A DNA stretch of 64,000 bases from Streptomyces spiralis (lineage in GTDB: Bacteria > Actinomycetota > Actinomycetes > Streptomycetales > Streptomycetaceae): assembly GCF_014654675.1 (NCBI RefSeq), contig NZ_BNBC01000003.1, positions 167,102 to 231,101 of the forward strand, written 5' to 3'. The translations under genes and the position numbers were made by a program. This document shows, piece by piece, positions 7,859-15,469 of the stretch. Numbering within the stretch: the stretch's first letter is position 1; every line of letters starts with the position of its first letter. The notes beneath the pieces are model-generated. The model ran no database searches. It was not told where the DNA came from and saw only the letters and a list, made by a program, of their open reading frames with translations.

Positions 7859-9325
7859 TCAGGAGACGGTGCACGCAGCACCGTTCAGGGTGAACGCGGT
7901 GGGTGAGGTGGTGCCGGAGCCCGTCCCCTGGAATCCGAAGCCGGTGGAGCCGCCGGCCGGGATGGTTCCGTTGTAGCCCAGGTCGGTGGCGGTCACGGTC
8001 GCGCCGGACTGGGTGGTCTTGGCGTTCCAGGCGCTGGTGATCTTCTGGTCGGCGGGGAAGGTCCATTTGAGCGACCAGCCGTTGACGGAGCCGCCGCCGG
8101 TGTTGCGCACGGTCACGTCCGCGGTGAAGCCGCCGGACCAGGCGTTGGAGACCTTGTAGCTGACGGAGCAGGCGGCCCCGGCCGGGGGCGTCGTCGTGGG
8201 CGGCGTGGTCGTCGGCGGGGGCGTCGTGGGCGGGGTGGTGGTCGGCGGGGGCGTCGTGGACGGCGTGGTCGGCGACGTGGTCGGGTCCGACGATCCTGCG
8301 GAGGCCAGCGCGTAGGCCACGTCCGGCAGGAAGGTACCCGCGGCGCCGGCGCAGCCGTCCGCCTCACCCGGGGGCTTCACCCAGAGGAAGGCGTCGATCG
8401 CCGGGTCCCCGGTGTTGGCCGTGGGGTAGTTGCCGATCGCCCGGCCGGACGGATCGCACCATGCCCCGCCGGGGGCCGGGCCGTTGCCGTTGCGGCTGGT
8501 GTCCACCACGGCGTGCAGATTGGCCGGGTTGCCCAGCGCGGCCAGCACGTTCTTGGCGAAGTTGACCTCGTTCGCCGTGGTGTTGAAGTTGGAGACGTTG
8601 GTGAAGAGGCCGTCGGCGTTGGTCAGGATGCCCGCACTGCGCAGCCGGCCGGCCTGCTCCGAGGCGCTGTTCCAGGCCGAATGACCGCCGTCCAGGTAGA
8701 CCTTGGCGTTGGGCGAGGCGGCGTGGATGGCGCCCGCCGCACGGGAGAGCGAGGCGAACCGGTCGGCCTGCTGCTGCGCGGAGAGGCAGGTGGTCAGGGC
8801 GATGGAGTCGGGCTCCAGGATGATGATCGACTGACCGCTGCCCAGCCCGGCGGCGAAGTTGCGCACCCAGGTGTCGTACGAGGCCAGGTCCGGCGCGCCG
8901 CCGGCGGAGGCGCCGCCGCAGTCGCGGTTGGGGATCTCGTAGACCGCCAGCACCGGCACCTGTCCGGCGGCCGCAGCGGCTGTGGTGACGGTCTTGACGT
9001 CGTTGGTGACGGTGGAGGGGCGGTAGTTGGAGAACCAGATCGCCTGCGGCTGGGAGGCGATCCGCCGGGAGATGACCGGCTGGCGGGAGTCGCCGGGGTT
9101 GGCGGCGACCCAGCGGGCGACCTGGGAGTTGGGGTCCTTGTAGAACTGGGTACCGGCGGGGATGCTGCCCTGCACCGCGGCGCCCGCGGTGACCTTGGTG
9201 CTCAGCGCGATACCGGCGGCGGCGAGGCCTGCGGCCAGGCCGATCGCCGTGGCCCTGCGCAGCCGCGACCCGCGCGCGGGGGCGGCCGCCCCGGCGGGGT
9301 GTGGGGTGCGGATGAGGGGTGTCAC
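7859..9325 (-). CDS. Secreted GH6 cellulase (endoglucanase/cellobiohydrolase) with CBM2
   Basis: This 488-aa exported enzyme cleaves beta-1,4-glucan in cellulose. It has a signal peptide (about residues 20-50) and a GH6 catalytic domain (about 55-350) with VYEIPNRDCGGASAGG (catalytic-acid region), SIIILEPDSIA and DTSRNGNGP motifs. A Pro/Thr-rich linker of repeated PPTTTPP (about 350-385) leads to a C-terminal family-2 carbohydrate-binding module (about 388-488) with CSVSYKVSNAWSGGFTADV. The start is GTG at 9325 with GGAGGA at 6 bp; the open frame to 9505 would run through the promoter. Two CebR-like boxes lie upstream, so induction by cello-oligosaccharides is expected. It ends against a convergent terminator. 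Confidence 0.92.
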   Translation of the reverse strand: MTPLIRTPHPAGAAAPARGSRLRRATAIGLAAGLAAAGIALSTKVTAGAAVQGSIPAGTQFYKDPNSQVARWVAANPGDSRQPVISRRIASQPQAIWFSNYRPSTVTNDVKTVTTAAAAAGQVPVLAVYEIPNRDCGGASAGGAPDLASYDTWVRNFAAGLGSGQSIIILEPDSIALTTCLSAQQQADRFASLSRAAGAIHAASPNAKVYLDGGHSAWNSASEQAGRLRSAGILTNADGLFTNVSNFNTTANEVNFAKNVLAALGNPANLHAVVDTSRNGNGPAPGGAWCDPSGRAIGNYPTANTGDPAIDAFLWVKPPGEADGCAGAAGTFLPDVAYALASAGSSDPTTSPTTPSTTPPPTTTPPTTPPPTTTPPTTTPPAGAACSVSYKVSNAWSGGFTADVTVRNTGGGSVNGWSLKWTFPADQKITSAWNAKTTQSGATVTATDLGYNGTIPAGGSTGFGFQGTGSGTTSPTAFTLNGAACTVS

Positions 9326-9392
9326 AGTCGTCCTCCGTGCTCTCGGGGGGAGAGGGCCCCCAGGGGTGCGGGTGGGATGCGGCGGGCGTTCA

Positions 9393-9406
9393 TGGGAGCG
9401 CTCCCG
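9393..9406. promoter_or_regulatory. CebR-like operator, proximal
   Basis: TGGGAGCGCTCCCG differs at one position from the 14-bp CebR palindrome of streptomycetes (TGGGAGCGCTCCCA). It lies 67 bp upstream of the cellulase start, where LacI-family CebR binding would block transcription until cellobiose or cellotriose is present. Confidence 0.85.
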
Positions 9407-9480
9407 CGGCAACCGGGCCGAGCCTAGCCAGCTTGACGTGGGCACGTAATCCCTTGGGAGGGGTACATTTTTGGCCATCA

Positions 9481-9494
9481 TGGGAGCGCTCCCG
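9481..9494. promoter_or_regulatory. CebR-like operator, distal
   Basis: This is a second TGGGAGCGCTCCCG box, identical to the proximal one, about 155 bp upstream of the cellulase start. Two boxes 88 bp apart could allow looping or cooperative repression. Confidence 0.8.
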
Positions 9495-9502
9495 AACCAA
9501 GA

Positions 9503-9554
9503 CAAGTCATGTCCCGTACCGGCCGCTCAAGCGGCCGGTACGGGACATGACTTG
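9503..9554. terminator. Very long perfect hairpin terminator
   Basis: This is a perfect 24-bp stem with a TCAA loop (left arm 9503-9526, right arm 9531-9554). It lies 45 bp past the stop of the MerR-methyltransferase gene and just upstream of the distal CebR box. It should insulate the cellulase promoter from read-through. Confidence 0.85.
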
Positions 9555-9598
9555 CCGACGGGTCGGTTCCGTCGCGGGGCGTTATCGCCCACGGTGGT

Positions 9599-10714
9599 TC
9601 AGGCCACGAGGAGGCGGAGTCCGAGTTCTGCCGCGTCGAGGGCGACGAGGTCGCGGTTGCGCTCGGCCCACCGGCCCGAGGACAGGTCGTCACGGAGGCT
9701 GTTCACCGCCCGCTGCTCGGCCTTCGGTCCGACTCTCGTCCACACCGATACCGCGCGGCGCACATGGTCGTCCAGGTACGCCTCGGGCCGACGCCAGTAG
9801 GCTTCGAAGAAGCCGTCAGCGCAGTCCCACGGGATGAGGACCGGCTCCGCGCGGCCCCCGATCGCGCCGGTCAGGTCGGCCAGCGAGGGCCAACCGGCGA
9901 GCAGGTCGGCGAATTCAGGCAGGTAGTCGCGGGAGAGCCAGAAGCGCTCACGCCAGCCCGGGCCGCCGGCGTCGTACGTGAGCACCACCACACGGCGGGC
10001 CACGCGCCGCATCTCCCGGAGCCCGGCGACCGGGTCCGGCCAGTGGTGAACGGTGCTGACCGCCATCGCGGCGTCGAAGGACCGGTCCTCGAACGGGAGG
10101 CTCTCCGCACTGGCGGCCACGCACGGCGCCGAGCCCGCAGGACGCTGTGCCCGCATGACCGCTGAGGGTTCCACCGCCGTGACGTCGCGGTCGGACGGCT
10201 CGTAGGAGCCGGTGCCGGCTCCGACGTTCAGCACCGTCCGCGCGTCCCCGAGCGCCTCCCAGATCCTCGCGGCGATCCGCGGCTCGGTGCGCCGCGTCGC
10301 CGGGTAGGCGGAACCGATCGCTTCGTACAACTGCGCGCCGAACATTGCCAGTTGTTCCTCCGGCGTCGTCCTGATCCCCATGGCCCGCGCCTCCAGTTCC
10401 CTGTCTATGGCCGTCACCATGGCACCTGCGCGGTCGCGCTGTTCCAGCAGCAGACCACGCAGGCGGTACAGGTGCGCGACCGTGTCGGTGGCCGGGTCGT
10501 CGACCAGATCCGCGATCTCGCGCAGACCGAAACCCAGCCGCCGGTAGGCAAGAACCTCCCGCAGTCGCTCCACGTCCGCCGCCGAGTAGGCCCGGTACCC
10601 GGCCGCGGTCCGCGCGGACGGCTGCACAAGGCCGATCCCGTCATAGTGATGCAGCGTGCGGACACTCACCCCGGCCAGCTCGGCCACACGTCCTACCGTC
10701 AGGTGTTCTTCCAC
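9599..10714 (-). CDS. MerR-type regulator fused to a SAM-dependent methyltransferase
   Basis: This 371-aa protein has two parts. Residues about 5-75 form a MerR winged helix (LTVGRVAELAGVSVRTLHHY, then GYRAYSAADVERL), followed by the usual dimerisation helix. Residues about 160-320 form a class I methyltransferase: motif I LNVGAGTGSYEP, acidic VTAVEPS, post-I SFDAAMAVSTVHHW, like ubiquinone/menaquinone-type methylases. No metal-binding Cys of metal-sensing MerR proteins is seen. The enzyme domain may act as the sensor (SAM or a methylated small molecule), or the protein may self-regulate a modification. The GTG at 10714 is chosen because the MerR fold begins there; upstream sequence is Pro/Arg-rich and not conserved-looking. 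Confidence 0.75.
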   Translation of the reverse strand: MEEHLTVGRVAELAGVSVRTLHHYDGIGLVQPSARTAAGYRAYSAADVERLREVLAYRRLGFGLREIADLVDDPATDTVAHLYRLRGLLLEQRDRAGAMVTAIDRELEARAMGIRTTPEEQLAMFGAQLYEAIGSAYPATRRTEPRIAARIWEALGDARTVLNVGAGTGSYEPSDRDVTAVEPSAVMRAQRPAGSAPCVAASAESLPFEDRSFDAAMAVSTVHHWPDPVAGLREMRRVARRVVVLTYDAGGPGWRERFWLSRDYLPEFADLLAGWPSLADLTGAIGGRAEPVLIPWDCADGFFEAYWRRPEAYLDDHVRRAVSVWTRVGPKAEQRAVNSLRDDLSSGRWAERNRDLVALDAAELGLRLLVA

Positions 10715-10981
10715 GCCGGTGACAATGCGGCATGACGCCACGTGAGGGTCAAGCGCCGCGACCGGGGGTGGACACCTCGGCAGGAGGTGCGGGCGGTCAG
10801 CCGGCCGGGGTGAAGCGGTGGTGGGGGGCCGGCCGCAGCGGTCGTGCGGCGGCCGGCCCGCGGCTGGTGGCGTGCCATGATCCGACCTCAGGGGCACCAC
10901 TGCCGCGAAGTGGGGTCCGCCCGAAGGAGCGACAGCGCATCGTCGATGCCGACTGACCACTTGAAGCCGGCGCCTGTCTCT

Positions 10982-10994
10982 TTGAAACGTTCAA
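10982..10994. promoter_or_regulatory. LacI-type palindrome TTGAA-ACG-TTCAA
   Basis: TTGAAACGTTCAA is a near-perfect palindrome with the central CG typical of LacI/GalR-family operators. It stands in unusually AT-rich sequence but is not placed before any recognised start, so it may be the relic of a lost promoter or chance. Confidence 0.3.
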
Positions 10995-11019
10995 TTCAGG
11001 TTCGTCACCGTCACGCCGC

Positions 11020-11053
11020 AGCCGGCGACCCCCGGATGAGGGAGCCGCCGGCT
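11020..11053 (-). terminator. Hairpin terminator of the SGNH hydrolase gene
   Basis: AGCCGGCG (11020-11027) pairs with CGCCGGCT (11046-11053) around an 18-base loop. It lies 24 bp past the stop of the SGNH hydrolase gene. Confidence 0.6.
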
Positions 11054-11076
11054 TCCGGGCCGAGGCCGCTGCCGAC

Positions 11077-12351
11077 TCAACGGTTGCGCAGGATCATGCC
11101 GAGGTCGATCGCGTCGGCCATCACCTTGTAGCCCAGGTCGCCCGGGTGCAGGTGGTCGCCCGAGTCGTAGGCCGGGAGCATGTACGACGGGTCGGCGGGG
11201 TCGCGCACCGCCTTGTCGAAGTCGATGACGCCGTCGAACGCGCCGCTGGTGCGGATCCACTGGTTGACGGCCAGGCGCTGTCGCTCACCGTAGGCGCTGC
11301 CGTAGTCGCCGCCGAACCGGGGGTTGGAGCCCATGAAGGGCGTCAGCGTGCCGCCGTAGATCCTCAGCCCGCGGGCGTGCGCCCGGTCGATGATCTCCTG
11401 GTAGCCGGAGATCAGGGACGTGGCACTCGCGCCGGCCGCGCCGATGTCGTTGATCCCCTCCAGCAGGATCACGGACTTGACGCCGCTCTGGGCGAGCACG
11501 TCACGGTCCAGGCGGCGCAGGGCGCTGATCCCGAAGTAGACCGGGACGCGGTCGACCAGCACCTCGTTGCCGCTGATGGCGGCGTTGGCCACGGCAGGGA
11601 CGGAACCGGGCAGCGCCGACAGGCGGCGGACCAGGTAGTCCGGCCAGCGGTGGTCGGCGTTCAGGGTGGAGGCGGCGCCGTCGGTGATGGAGTCGCCGAG
11701 GGTGACGACGGTGCCGTCGGCGTCGCGGTTGCGCACCACGTCGACCCCGTCGACCAGCATCATGCAGGTGATGGACGTCGGGTAGCCGGAGCCGTCGCCG
11801 CTGCCGGCGTGGTCACCGGCGCCGGACATGAAGCTGTGCTGCATGCCGAGGCGGTGGTTGGTGACGGGGCCGGTGGAGCCCGGCACATACACGCTCACCG
11901 ACAGGTGCGCGAGTTCCTGGACGCTCAGGTTGACCGGGTCGCTGAGCAGCTGCGCCCCGGCCGGCACATCGACGGACTTCTTGCCGGAGAAGGTCAGTTC
12001 GCGCAGCGTGCCGGGCTGGAGGGAGGCACCGGTGCCCTGACGGGCCACGGTGGCATGGCCGACGTGCAGTTCGCTCGTCCCGAAGGAGTTGCTCAGCCGG
12101 ACGCGGATGCGGTTTCCGGCCGCCCCGGTGGTGACGACGTTGCGGACCGTCCGGTCCGTCAGGCCCTCGGCGCTGGGGCATGTGGCGGTCGAGGTGATGC
12201 CCTGCACCGGGCTGCCGGCCCAGGCCGTCGCCCACTGGCCGGCGGCGGCCCCGGAGGTGGCCGAGGACGGGGCGGCCACGGCGAGGCAGGCACCCGCGGC
12301 GAGGGCGGTGGAGAGGGCGATGATGCTGGTGCGTGCTCTCGGTCTGGCCAT
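11077..12351 (-). CDS. Secreted SGNH/GDSL hydrolase
   Basis: This 424-aa protein has a clear signal peptide (about residues 1-33, SIIALSTALAAGACLAVAA). All SGNH blocks are present: GDSITDG (nucleophile Ser, about residue 215), a Gly in block II (ISGNEV), LLEGINDIG (block III Asn) and GDHLHPGD (catalytic Asp-x-x-His near the end). The N-terminal 190 residues form the jelly-roll-like domain often found in this subfamily (ATAWAGSPVQG, RVRLSNSFG). Members are extracellular esterases or carbohydrate deacetylases. The start at 12351 has GGAGAT just upstream. It sits with the cellulase in a region of exported proteins, which suggests plant-polymer deacetylation, but that is inference. Confidence 0.88.
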   Translation of the reverse strand: MARPRARTSIIALSTALAAGACLAVAAPSSATSGAAAGQWATAWAGSPVQGITSTATCPSAEGLTDRTVRNVVTTGAAGNRIRVRLSNSFGTSELHVGHATVARQGTGASLQPGTLRELTFSGKKSVDVPAGAQLLSDPVNLSVQELAHLSVSVYVPGSTGPVTNHRLGMQHSFMSGAGDHAGSGDGSGYPTSITCMMLVDGVDVVRNRDADGTVVTLGDSITDGAASTLNADHRWPDYLVRRLSALPGSVPAVANAAISGNEVLVDRVPVYFGISALRRLDRDVLAQSGVKSVILLEGINDIGAAGASATSLISGYQEIIDRAHARGLRIYGGTLTPFMGSNPRFGGDYGSAYGERQRLAVNQWIRTSGAFDGVIDFDKAVRDPADPSYMLPAYDSGDHLHPGDLGYKVMADAIDLGMILRNR

Positions 12352-12501
12352 GGAATCTCCTGGTCCGATGCTGGCGTTGGTCCTTGCGGTCGCGCACGTG
12401 CGGTGGGAGATGGGGAAGCGCCGGGAGTCGACGGATGCGTCGGTTCGGGTCGGCGGTGCCGGCAACCCGTGCCGGCGATCGGCGTCGGTCAGTGCGGTCC
12501 C

Positions 12502-13668
12502 TTATTGCCCGTCAGGAGTGAGCGCCACCTGTTCGAAGGGGGTGGGGGACTTGCCGGTCCAGCGGTAGAGGCGGATTTCGCCCTCGTACTTCGGTACGCC
12601 GCCGTCGTCCACGGGCCGGCTCTCGGCCACGTAGTAGTAGCCGCGGCCGAGGGCCTCGAAGCCGTACTCGCCGTGGAACTCCCAGCCCCAGACCCCGGTG
12701 GCCGGGTCGTACAGCCCGTTCGGGCGGAGGGTCAGCAGCTTGCCGGTCTCGGGCTTCGGCTGTCCGACGATCTCGCCGCGCTCGGGCTCGGCGGTGGCGT
12801 CGACGGTGAAGAGGGAGTAGTTCGGGAAGCCCGCCTTCTTGCCCCGGTAGACGGCCATGATCCAGTTCTTGGTGTACGGGTCGTACTGCAGGTTCTGCAC
12901 ACCGTAGGTGGTGTTGCCGGTGTACGCGAAGTACTTCCCCTCTGGGTGCTTGGGGCCGCTGCGGTGCGGCGCGTCCTGGGTCAGCGGCCGCTCGTACTTC
13001 TGCCAGTCGCCGATGTCGTACTCGAGGACGACCTGGTGGTCGTTGTCGGTGCGGGAGGTGTTGGAGTAGATCCCGTAGGCGACCATGAGCTTCTGCGGGC
13101 CGCCCCGCTGGCCGAAGCCGGGTCCGAAGGAGACGCCGTCGATGCCGCTGCAGCCGTAGCGGTGGTCGGCCGTGTCGGCGGTGTCGCCGTCGAAGACGCC
13201 GTTGCCGTCCATGTCGGCGGTGAAGTCCTCCACCACCTCGTCGAGATGGACGGCGGTCATGATCCCGTCGGTCTCGGCGTCCATCCCGACCCGGTCGATC
13301 CGGTCCACGTCGAAGACGGCGATGTAGAACGCCTTCTCCGCCTTGTACTCCAGCGACCCGTAGACGCGCCCGTCCTGGTGGTTGAGGTCGATGTCGCCCA
13401 GGTGGCCGGTCAGGCCCTCGACCGTGCCGATGACATTGCCCCGCAGATCGGTCTTCACCAGCATCTGGGTGAACGACCAGTAGGCGTAGCCCTTCTTGGT
13501 GTCCACGGTGACGCCCTGCAGATGGCTGGTCGGCCATGCCCCGCCGTAGATGTGTGCCGGCAGTGTGGCGGCAGCCGGCTCCGGAGCCGCGGTGGCGGCG
13601 ACGCCCCGTGCCGGCAGGAGGACCGATGCGGCCATCGCGGCGACGATGACTGCTCTGCGTTTGCGCAT
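12502..13668 (-). CDS. Secreted protein of unknown function, probable beta-propeller
   Basis: This 388-aa protein has a signal peptide (about residues 1-25, AVIVAAMAASVLLPARGVAA). The mature part has repeated short blocks of the type expected in a beta-propeller (GVTVDTKKGYAYWSF, DIDLNHQDGRVYGSL, NLQYDPYTKNWIMAVY, GLYDPATGVWGWEF). An Asp-rich loop, DMDGNGVFDGDTAD, resembles a calcium-binding loop. No catalytic signature is visible. It is transcribed in the same direction as the SGNH hydrolase with a 150-bp gap, so it probably has its own promoter. It may bind or process an extracellular polymer, but function is unassigned. Confidence 0.75.
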   Translation of the reverse strand: MRKRRAVIVAAMAASVLLPARGVAATAAPEPAAATLPAHIYGGAWPTSHLQGVTVDTKKGYAYWSFTQMLVKTDLRGNVIGTVEGLTGHLGDIDLNHQDGRVYGSLEYKAEKAFYIAVFDVDRIDRVGMDAETDGIMTAVHLDEVVEDFTADMDGNGVFDGDTADTADHRYGCSGIDGVSFGPGFGQRGGPQKLMVAYGIYSNTSRTDNDHQVVLEYDIGDWQKYERPLTQDAPHRSGPKHPEGKYFAYTGNTTYGVQNLQYDPYTKNWIMAVYRGKKAGFPNYSLFTVDATAEPERGEIVGQPKPETGKLLTLRPNGLYDPATGVWGWEFHGEYGFEALGRGYYYVAESRPVDDGGVPKYEGEIRLYRWTGKSPTPFEQVALTPDGQ

Positions 13669-13793
13669 GCGTGTTCCCTTCGTCGGGTGCGTCGATGGAT
13701 CTTTCCGCGTTCACGGAAGTCGAACGGGAGCCCTTGCGCGGAACGTTGGCGACGAGGTCTGCCCGGATCCGCACTGTGCCTGCGGGGTCGGCG

Positions 13794-14837
13794 TCAGGAT
13801 GCCGTGGGACCGTCCGCCAGGGCCTGCGGGTTGGCGCAGTGGTGCAGGGGGCGGCCCGTCAGGTAGCGGTCCACCTCCGCGGCGACGATCGCGGCGGCGT
13901 TCAGCGCGGTCTGCCTGCTGGCGCCGGCGAGGTGCGGCGTCAGGACGAGGTTGGGGGTGGTCAGCAGCCGTGAGTCCGCGGGGAGCGGCTCGACGGGGTA
14001 GACGTCGAAGGCGGCACCGAAGAGCCGGCCGGCGTCGAGGGCGTCGCAGACGGCGTCGTAGTCGACCAGGGAACCGCGGGCGCAGTTGACCAGCACGCCG
14101 CCCGGGGGCATGAGCTCGATCCGGCGCCGGGAGAGCAGGCCGGCGGTGTCCGCGGTGGCGCGGGCGTGGACGGTGACGAACGTGGCGCGCCGCATGAGGT
14201 CGTCGAGGTCGGTGAGTTCGTACGGGGCGACGCCGGCCGCGGTGGCGAAGGGGTCCGCCACCAGTACCTGGGCTCCGAAGCCGCTGACGATGCGGGCGAC
14301 CCTGGAGCCGACGGCGCCGTGGCCCACGATGCCCACAATGCTGCCCGCCAGCTCCGGGCCGACCTTGTCGTACATGTAGTAGTCGCCCCGCCAGGTGCCG
14401 GCGGTGAGGTCCGTGTGGGTGGCGGGAACGCGGCGGGCCGCGGCCAGCATGAGGGCGACGGTGTGCTCGGCGGTGGCGCCGGCATTGCGGCCGGGCGCGA
14501 AGGTGACGGCGACGCCCTGCCTGGTCGCCGCTTCGAGGTTGGCGTTGACCGGGCCGCCCCTGCTCACGCAGAACAGCCGCAGGTCGGGGCTGGCCTTCAG
14601 GATCCGCTCGGTGAGCGGCGCCATCTGCGTGACGCAGATCTCCACTCCGTCCAGTGCCTCGATGAGCTGGTCCTCGGTGCCGGATGCCTCGTGCACCTCG
14701 GCGACGTCGCCGAAGGGCTCGACCGGCCAGGGCAGGGTGAGTTCGCGGACGGTGGCGTCGGGGACGACGGGGCGGAGCCGGTCGCGGAACAGGGAGTTGG
14801 AGACGAAGTGGTCGCCGGCGGTCAGGATGGTGGTCAC
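13794..14837 (-). CDS. D-isomer-specific 2-hydroxyacid dehydrogenase of the sugar operon
   Basis: This 347-aa enzyme is of the SerA/formate-dehydrogenase-like family. NAD(P)-binding motif GIVGHGAVGSRVARI is near residue 165. The catalytic Arg (NCARGSLVDYDAV), Glu (DVYPVEPLP) and His (LTPHLAGAS) are all present. It should interconvert a 2-hydroxy acid and a 2-keto acid. It is the last gene of a seven-gene operon and overlaps the phosphatase gene by 4 bp (ATGA). Within the operon it probably oxidises or reduces a sugar-acid intermediate. The substrate is unknown; it is not likely to be the serine-pathway SerA, since the ACT domain is missing. Confidence 0.85.
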   Translation of the reverse strand: MTTILTAGDHFVSNSLFRDRLRPVVPDATVRELTLPWPVEPFGDVAEVHEASGTEDQLIEALDGVEICVTQMAPLTERILKASPDLRLFCVSRGGPVNANLEAATRQGVAVTFAPGRNAGATAEHTVALMLAAARRVPATHTDLTAGTWRGDYYMYDKVGPELAGSIVGIVGHGAVGSRVARIVSGFGAQVLVADPFATAAGVAPYELTDLDDLMRRATFVTVHARATADTAGLLSRRRIELMPPGGVLVNCARGSLVDYDAVCDALDAGRLFGAAFDVYPVEPLPADSRLLTTPNLVLTPHLAGASRQTALNAAAIVAAEVDRYLTGRPLHHCANPQALADGPTAS

Positions 14838-15469
14838 GTGGGTGCTCCTGGGGTCACGGAGGTCACGGGGTGGTTCAGCGCCAGCAGCGAGGGCACGCCG
14901 TCGCGGAGGATCAGCTCGTTCAGCGCGCAGTTGGCCAGGAAGGGGAAGACCTGGCGGTAGGAGCGCAGCGGCAGTCCCAGCATGCGGCAGAGGGTGAGCC
15001 GGATCGCCGTGGAGTGGGCCACGACGAGGACGCGGCCGCCGTCGGGGTGGGTGGCCTTCAGGTCGGCGAGGAACTCCAGATAGCGGTCGGTCGCCTCCAG
15101 CGGGTTCTCCCCCTTGGGGAAGTGGTGGCGCACCGGGTCGTCCTGGAAGGCGGCGAGGTGTTCGGGGAAGCGCCGGCTCATCTCGTCGCGGGTGAGGCCC
15201 TCGGCGATGCCGAAGTCGAGCTCGCGCAGCCGCGGGTCCACCTCCAGCGGCAGCCCGGTGTGTGCCGCGCTGGCGCGCGCCGTGTCCAGGGACCGCACCT
15301 GCGGGGAGGCCCAGACGGCGGTCAGGTCCGCCTGCTCGGCCCAGTGGGCGAGCGCGCGGGCCTGGGCGTGCCCGCGCTCGGTGAGGGCGATGTCGGTGCC
15401 TCCGGCATACCGGTTCTCGGCGTGCCAGACGCTCTCCCCGTGCCGTACGAGGATGACGTGCAGGCTCAT
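14834..15469 (-). CDS. Histidine phosphatase (phosphoglycerate-mutase-like) of the sugar operon
   Basis: This 211-aa cytoplasmic enzyme has the RHG motif LVRHGESVW at the N-terminus (phospho-accepting His) and the second catalytic His in VVAHSTAIRL. The acid/base Glu is in LRELDFGIAEG. This is the two-His phosphatase family; phosphoglycerate mutase activity cannot be excluded, but most free-standing members are phosphatases. It overlaps the kinase upstream and the dehydrogenase downstream by 4 bp each, so stoichiometric co-expression is likely. A phosphatase in a pathway with two sugar kinases suggests removal of phosphate from a pathway intermediate or a damaged by-product. Confidence 0.85.
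   Translation of the reverse strand: MSLHVILVRHGESVWHAENRYAGGTDIALTERGHAQARALAHWAEQADLTAVWASPQVRSLDTARASAAHTGLPLEVDPRLRELDFGIAEGLTRDEMSRRFPEHLAAFQDDPVRHHFPKGENPLEATDRYLEFLADLKATHPDGGRVLVVAHSTAIRLTLCRMLGLPLRSYRQVFPFLANCALNELILRDGVPSLLALNHPVTSVTPGAPT

Larger units (their letters stand above)
10715..11076. other. Intergenic region without a supported gene
   Basis: This 362-bp region lies upstream of the MerR-type gene and downstream of the SGNH hydrolase gene. It holds a GC-rich hairpin near 10830-10860, a LacI-like palindrome (10982-10994) and the hydrolase terminator. Open frames here are short and have no coding bias or homology I recognise. Confidence 0.5.

Noticed and set aside
11146..13866. 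906-residue plus frame opposite the two secreted-protein genes
   Set aside because: Gly/Val/Arg-rich low-complexity translation typical of antisense frames; both genes on the other strand have signal peptides and motifs.
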